64,000 nucleotides of DNA from a virus. The translations under genes and the position numbers were made by a program. Positions 60,779 through 64,000 of the stretch are shown here, in pieces; the stretch's first letter is position 1, and each line of letters starts with the position of its first letter. The stretch is from IMG/VR virus record IMGVR_UViG_3300026488_000011, positions 121,492 through 185,491 of that record; one strand, written 5' to 3'. Under the pieces are notes generated by a model. It searched no databases, was not told the DNA's origin, and saw only the letters and a list, made by a program, of their open reading frames with translations.

Positions 60779-61262
60779 TCAATAACTTTCTCTTTCTTCT
60801 TCTATAAATTGTGTATAATCTCAACATTAGTTCCATGAACTCAATGTTGAGACATATTTCAGGATCGCCTCCGTCTGTTGACGATCCTAAGAGAGACGCT
60901 AGTAGTCTCACATCTCTTTCATAGACGAAATTGTCTATGTTTACTACCCATTGAAGTTTTTCTAGCAGAGTTTCTTTTAGATGGGTATTGAGATTTTCTA
61001 TAATTTTGTATATAACGACGAAATCGCGCTCACTGTCTAAAATTATTTCTTCGAACCATTGCAGGGGTACGAAGAAAAACACGTTATCAGCATGGTTTGT
61101 AACTACTGCCTCAAACACTTCATTGGGCAGTAGTTCCTTGAAAAAGGGTAATCTATTGTCGTGGTAACCTGGCTTACCTTTGCCAGGCCCAAGCATAAAC
61201 GTAGTGAACCCGTTTTCTCTTTTAAGAACGGTTATGTTCTTTAAATTTCTAAAATTACTCAT
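60756..61262 (-). CDS. Hypothetical protein
   Basis: This 168-residue alpha/beta protein has a Gly/Pro-rich loop near residue 25 (LGPGKGKPGYHDNRLPF) and an Arg/Lys-rich C-terminal helix (YRRRKRKLLREL), possibly for nucleic-acid or head binding. No family is recognised. The leader contains CATATAACTTATAAG on the minus strand, similar to the leader of the MYG1-like gene. AAAGGAG precedes the ATG. Confidence 0.5.
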   Translation of the reverse strand: MSNFRNLKNITVLKRENGFTTFMLGPGKGKPGYHDNRLPFFKELLPNEVFEAVVTNHADNVFFFVPLQWFEEIILDSERDFVVIYKIIENLNTHLKETLLEKLQWVVNIDNFVYERDVRLLASLLGSSTDGGDPEICLNIEFMELMLRLYTIYRRRKRKLLRELGEIA

Positions 61263-61326
61263 TTCTACTCCTTTTTTGGTTTTGCTTTGTCTTATAAGTT
61301 ATATGTTAGTAAGAAATAATGGAAGT

Positions 61327-61355
61327 CATTCATCAGGAATAGATCCTGATGAATG
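61327..61355 (-). terminator. Hairpin after the prohead protease gene
   Basis: A 12-bp perfect stem CATTCATCAGGA/TCCTGATGAATG has a 5-base loop directly after the stop codon. On the minus strand ACTTCCATTATTTC follows. Confidence 0.7.
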
Positions 61356-62093
61356 TTAAAAGTTGAGTATGATGTTTTCAGTAGTTTTAGGTAAATTACA
61401 TTTTATACAATCTATCACGCATTTACCATCTTCACAATTTCCTTCAAAACCAGATACTAGTTTTTCCGCAGATGCTGGATCAAGATCTACAGTAAGATCA
61501 ATGTCTTCCACGCCAGCAGCATTCCACTGTGAAGCATTCGCTATGCCGCCTTCATAGACATAATCCCACGTAGAGATAAGAATAAATGTCCTGATTATTA
61601 TATTACCTACACGTCTTTGGTTTACTAAAGATCTTATAGAGAAATATACATTTTCATCAGGATTTTCTAACGCCTCCTGTAGGATTTCTTTATGAGGTCC
61701 TTCTGGCTTTACCCAGCCATAGATTCTATATACAGGATATTTAAAACCAGGTTCTACTTTACCTAGATTTTTAATCTCAATAGCTTTGATATGTGCTATT
61801 TTGTTTTCAGGTCTTAGTTTAATTACTTCCCTAGATAGTTCAGCTCTGTCTTTAATATTAGAGACATCAGGATGTCCGTTCTCGGCTATCAAGATTCCAT
61901 TCTCTATTCTTCTATGTACTAGCGTACCGGGTCCTAAAACTTTCACAGGATCAGGTACTTCATAGTAGATTCCAGATCTGTTAAATGTATTAAACTCTCC
62001 TAGCACTACTTTATAGTATCCGTTCTCATCTTTTATAATAGGCTGTTTAATCCCTTTTTTATCTTTTTTACTTTCCAGCTTTAAGACTGTCAT
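61356..62093 (-). CDS. Prohead maturation protease
   Basis: In this 245-residue protein, GEFNTFNRSGIYYEV near 32-46 opens the domain. RRIENGILIAENGHP near 62-76 carries the catalytic His, IYGWVKPEGPHKEILQEAL lies at about 128-146, and VYFSIRSL near 153-160 carries the catalytic Ser. This is the layout of the T4 gp21/jumbo-phage prohead proteases that remove scaffold and capsid N-termini. An unusual C-terminal tail has four cysteines (CEDGKCVIDCIKC), perhaps a metal site or a region removed by autoprocessing. AAGGAG precedes the ATG. Confidence 0.75.
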   Translation of the reverse strand: MTVLKLESKKDKKGIKQPIIKDENGYYKVVLGEFNTFNRSGIYYEVPDPVKVLGPGTLVHRRIENGILIAENGHPDVSNIKDRAELSREVIKLRPENKIAHIKAIEIKNLGKVEPGFKYPVYRIYGWVKPEGPHKEILQEALENPDENVYFSIRSLVNQRRVGNIIIRTFILISTWDYVYEGGIANASQWNAAGVEDIDLTVDLDPASAEKLVSGFEGNCEDGKCVIDCIKCNLPKTTENIILNF

Positions 62094-62141
62094 AACTTCT
62101 CCTTAATTTCACCAATTCTATAATCAACAAAAGAAAACACA

Positions 62142-62164
62142 TGAGAGAGTACTTTACTCTCTCA
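62142..62164 (-). terminator. Terminator of gene 62154-62888
   Basis: A 10-bp stem TGAGAGAGTA/TACTCTCTCA has a 3-base loop and is followed on the minus strand by TGTGTTTTCTTTTG. The TAA stop spans loop and stem. Confidence 0.8.
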
Positions 62165-62888
62165 CTACGTGTTCTAAGTCTGAAATTTCTTTTTCTGGAT
62201 CTAATATAGCAGATACTATACCTAGCTCCATATATGCTCCAGCTACTTTAGATAGCGTAGAGTTAAAAGAATAGAAAATATTCTCTAGTCCTACCCAAGC
62301 CAGTGATTCCGGAATTTCTTTCCCCGCTTCATTTACATAGTTTCTGTATTGTATTTTTTTATTATCCTTATACCTAGCAATAATAGAAGTGAGTAATTCA
62401 AACGTCATTCTGTTATTTGCTGCTTTTGTACCGGTATATTTTTTCATCTTAGCAAACACATCTACTGGATCTCTATAATTCAAATACCAAGGCATTTTTC
62501 CTTTAATAAGTAATGTGTCAAATATATCAAACATAAAATCTACTTCTTTCACCACTCTAGCATCTGAGATAAGATCAGTATTTGCTTCAAACTCTAACAT
62601 CACATATTCAGTGTCATCTATTAAGACTTTTTCTATCTCCATAGGCATCATTTGTAATCTACCTGGTATTTTTAATACTGTATATTTTTCTGTATCAGGA
62701 TCCACTATTGCTATAATGCCTAGGACATATGATTCTACGCCTAAGTCTGTCAATCCTTTGTCAACAAACTTTTGAGGAAATAGGACTATTAAATCTTTCT
62801 TGGTAACTACCTTGTTATCAGATTGTTTTAGTATAGTCTTAAAATATTCAGGATCACGTTTAAATCCTGAGATGTCTATGCTAATCAT
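62154..62888 (-). CDS. Hypothetical virion-block protein
   Basis: This 244-residue protein is beta-rich in the first half (VLGIIAIVDPDTEKYTVLKI, GRLQMMPMEIEKVLIDDTEY) and helical in the second (KAANNRMTFELLTSIIARYK). No family is recognised. It lies between the prohead protease and an Fn3-like tail protein in one minus-strand run, so a structural or assembly role is likely. AGGAGTCAGT precedes the ATG. Confidence 0.5.
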   Translation of the reverse strand: MISIDISGFKRDPEYFKTILKQSDNKVVTKKDLIVLFPQKFVDKGLTDLGVESYVLGIIAIVDPDTEKYTVLKIPGRLQMMPMEIEKVLIDDTEYVMLEFEANTDLISDARVVKEVDFMFDIFDTLLIKGKMPWYLNYRDPVDVFAKMKKYTGTKAANNRMTFELLTSIIARYKDNKKIQYRNYVNEAGKEIPESLAWVGLENIFYSFNSTLSKVAGAYMELGIVSAILDPEKEISDLEHVVRE

Positions 62889-62896
62889 ACTGACTC

Positions 62897-63820
62897 CTAG
62901 CTTTCAGCTGTGTTTTCTATATCGTTATATGTAGTTTGCTGCACTGTTACTGGATAATATTTAGGGCCTAATTTAGTTCCATCATCAAGTTCAGCAATAA
63001 GTTCTAATATATAAGTCCTTAGCGGGTTTGTAAAGTTTTTGTTATCTATTATAAACGTAGTCGTATCTGTGCTATCATTAGCCAATAAACTAATAGTATT
63101 TAACCCAGCTGCATAAAATCTCCATTCTAGTGTCTTAAGATTCTCAATAGGCGATAGTTTCACTACTAAATCCTCATCTCCCGGTATATCTGTTAGATTA
63201 GATAATACTTCAATCTCTGGAATCTTAGGCACTGTAAACGTAAGTATTCCTAGAGGCGATACATCATTACTGCTAGCTACATGAGATACTTTTATAAAGT
63301 AAGTTTCTCCTTCTTTTAAAATTGGATAACTCACAAATATATCTGTAAGATTCTCACCATCATTTAACGAACTCCATACTACGTTATTATTGCTATCTTC
63401 AATAATCCAATTAGTGACAATATGTTTTACATTGGTAGATGCGTTTAATGGTGTAGTACTGATCGTAAATAGACCTCCTGGAACATTATTAGGATCAAAA
63501 TTTAATTTTATCTCAGGTGTAGCTAATAGAGTAGGTAAATCCAGAGTAACTTTTATAGGATCCAAATCCTCAAACTTCACTATGTCTACATTAGACCATT
63601 CTGATAGACCTTTATTAAATACAACCCTGGCTCTAGCATAGTAACTCTTACTATAATCCAAATCACTATCGTCGAATATCTTAACTAACTTGTTTTTAGT
63701 GTCTCCCAGCGATTCCTTTACAATGTTTTTAAAGTCGGGATCTTCTGCTACCTGCCAGTCTGTTGCGTCATGAGTCCAACCAGGACTTAGTACAGGTGGG
63801 GTTATAAATAATGCTAACAT
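62897..63820 (-). CDS. Fn3-like tail protein (paralogue of 42305-43093)
   Basis: This 307-residue protein has three beta-sandwich repeats. The first carries HDATDWQVAEDPDF and YYARARVVFNKGLSEWS, and the second HIVTNWIIEDSNNNVVWSS and YFIKVSHVASSNDVSPLG, both matching 42305-43093 in order. A third, different sandwich replaces the coiled coil (KTLEWRFYAAGLNTISLL). It is likely a virion surface or tail-fibre component, placed about 20 kb from its paralogue. AAGGAG precedes the ATG. Confidence 0.55.
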   Translation of the reverse strand: MLALFITPPVLSPGWTHDATDWQVAEDPDFKNIVKESLGDTKNKLVKIFDDSDLDYSKSYYARARVVFNKGLSEWSNVDIVKFEDLDPIKVTLDLPTLLATPEIKLNFDPNNVPGGLFTISTTPLNASTNVKHIVTNWIIEDSNNNVVWSSLNDGENLTDIFVSYPILKEGETYFIKVSHVASSNDVSPLGILTFTVPKIPEIEVLSNLTDIPGDEDLVVKLSPIENLKTLEWRFYAAGLNTISLLANDSTDTTTFIIDNKNFTNPLRTYILELIAELDDGTKLGPKYYPVTVQQTTYNDIENTAES

Positions 63821-63884
63821 ATTTTCTCCTTATTATACTGTATTATTCATGGGAAGTTCAAAAGAGAGTAAAGAAAAAAAAAAG

Positions 63885-63908
63885 ATCAGGAGACTCAATC
63901 CTCCTGAT
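63885..63908 (-). terminator. Terminator of the right-edge gene
   Basis: An 8-bp stem ATCAGGAG/CTCCTGAT has an 8-base loop that holds the TGA stop. On the minus strand C and ten Ts follow, the strongest U-tract in the window. Confidence 0.9.
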
Positions 63909-64000
63909 AAAAGATTATATAGTCTAAATTATCGGGATCTCCATCTAATCCCATATCTTTCCACATCCTTAGTAATGTTTCCTTATCAATGTCGTCTACA
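63895..64000 (-). CDS. C-terminal end of an unidentified protein (cut by window edge)
   Basis: The last 34 codons of a minus-strand gene end in PDNLDYIIFYQED and TGA. The start lies beyond the window. It is too short to identify; acidic and followed by a very strong terminator. Confidence 0.6.
   Translation of the reverse strand, partial: VDDIDKETLLRMWKDMGLDGDPDNLDYIIFYQED

Overview
The window is a compact stretch of a large, AT-rich tailed-phage genome (contractile-tail, jumbo-like). I see about 66 genes, no tRNA, rRNA, IS or CRISPR, and no gene-free stretch longer than about 180 bases. Nearly every gene starts behind an AAGGAG-type ribosome binding site. Many genes end in a strong hairpin that contains or touches the stop codon. 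The host is probably a Campylobacterota (Epsilonproteobacteria) bacterium. The large ribonucleotide reductase subunit has a roughly 55-residue insertion between its two active-site cysteine motifs and a DRS-I/V-ECxxCQ C-terminus, which I recall from Helicobacter/Campylobacter NrdA. That host call is inference from memory, not a search.

Layout. 1-2.6 kb: a partial gene, a RuvC-like resolvase, an AAA+ ATPase, and an i-spanin/o-spanin pair. 2.6-4.3 kb: baseplate spike and neighbours. 4.4-10.4 kb: SbcC/gp46-like recombination ATPase, RNase H with a long extra domain, and unknowns. 10.5-20.3 kb: endolysin, small membrane proteins, NrdB/NrdA, HNH nuclease, MYG1-like phosphoesterase, and a ThyX-like protein. 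20.3-43.1 kb: one long minus-strand adhesin and tail-fibre block. It has four proteins sharing one N-terminal anchor domain, two giant proteins with three LamG-like lectin domains each, an RCC1-type propeller, a beta-helix protein, Fn3-like and DUF4376-like proteins, and an embedded papain-like hydrolase with small membrane proteins. 43.2-45.9 kb: an ATP-grasp-like protein and a family B DNA polymerase that stops just after motif A. 45.9-55.5 kb: a protein matching the bridge-helix/zinc/trigger-helix part of RNA polymerase beta-prime, a candidate beta N-terminal protein, and a gene pair joined by a T7 slippery site. 55.6-64 kb: major capsid protein, DnaB-like helicase, prohead protease and further virion genes.

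How the genes work together. Nucleotide supply (NrdA/NrdB, ThyX-like) and replication/recombination (polymerase, helicase, RNase H, RuvC-like, SbcC) support a large genome made partly independently of the host. The RNA-polymerase-like pieces suggest a split multisubunit phage RNA polymerase like that of phiKZ/AR9-type jumbo phages, with the remaining subunits outside the window. Lysis uses a secreted transglycosylase-like endolysin and a spanin pair. Both sit behind the same TATAAAT-type box, which may be a late promoter. The multi-adhesin block implies recognition of several surface glycans.
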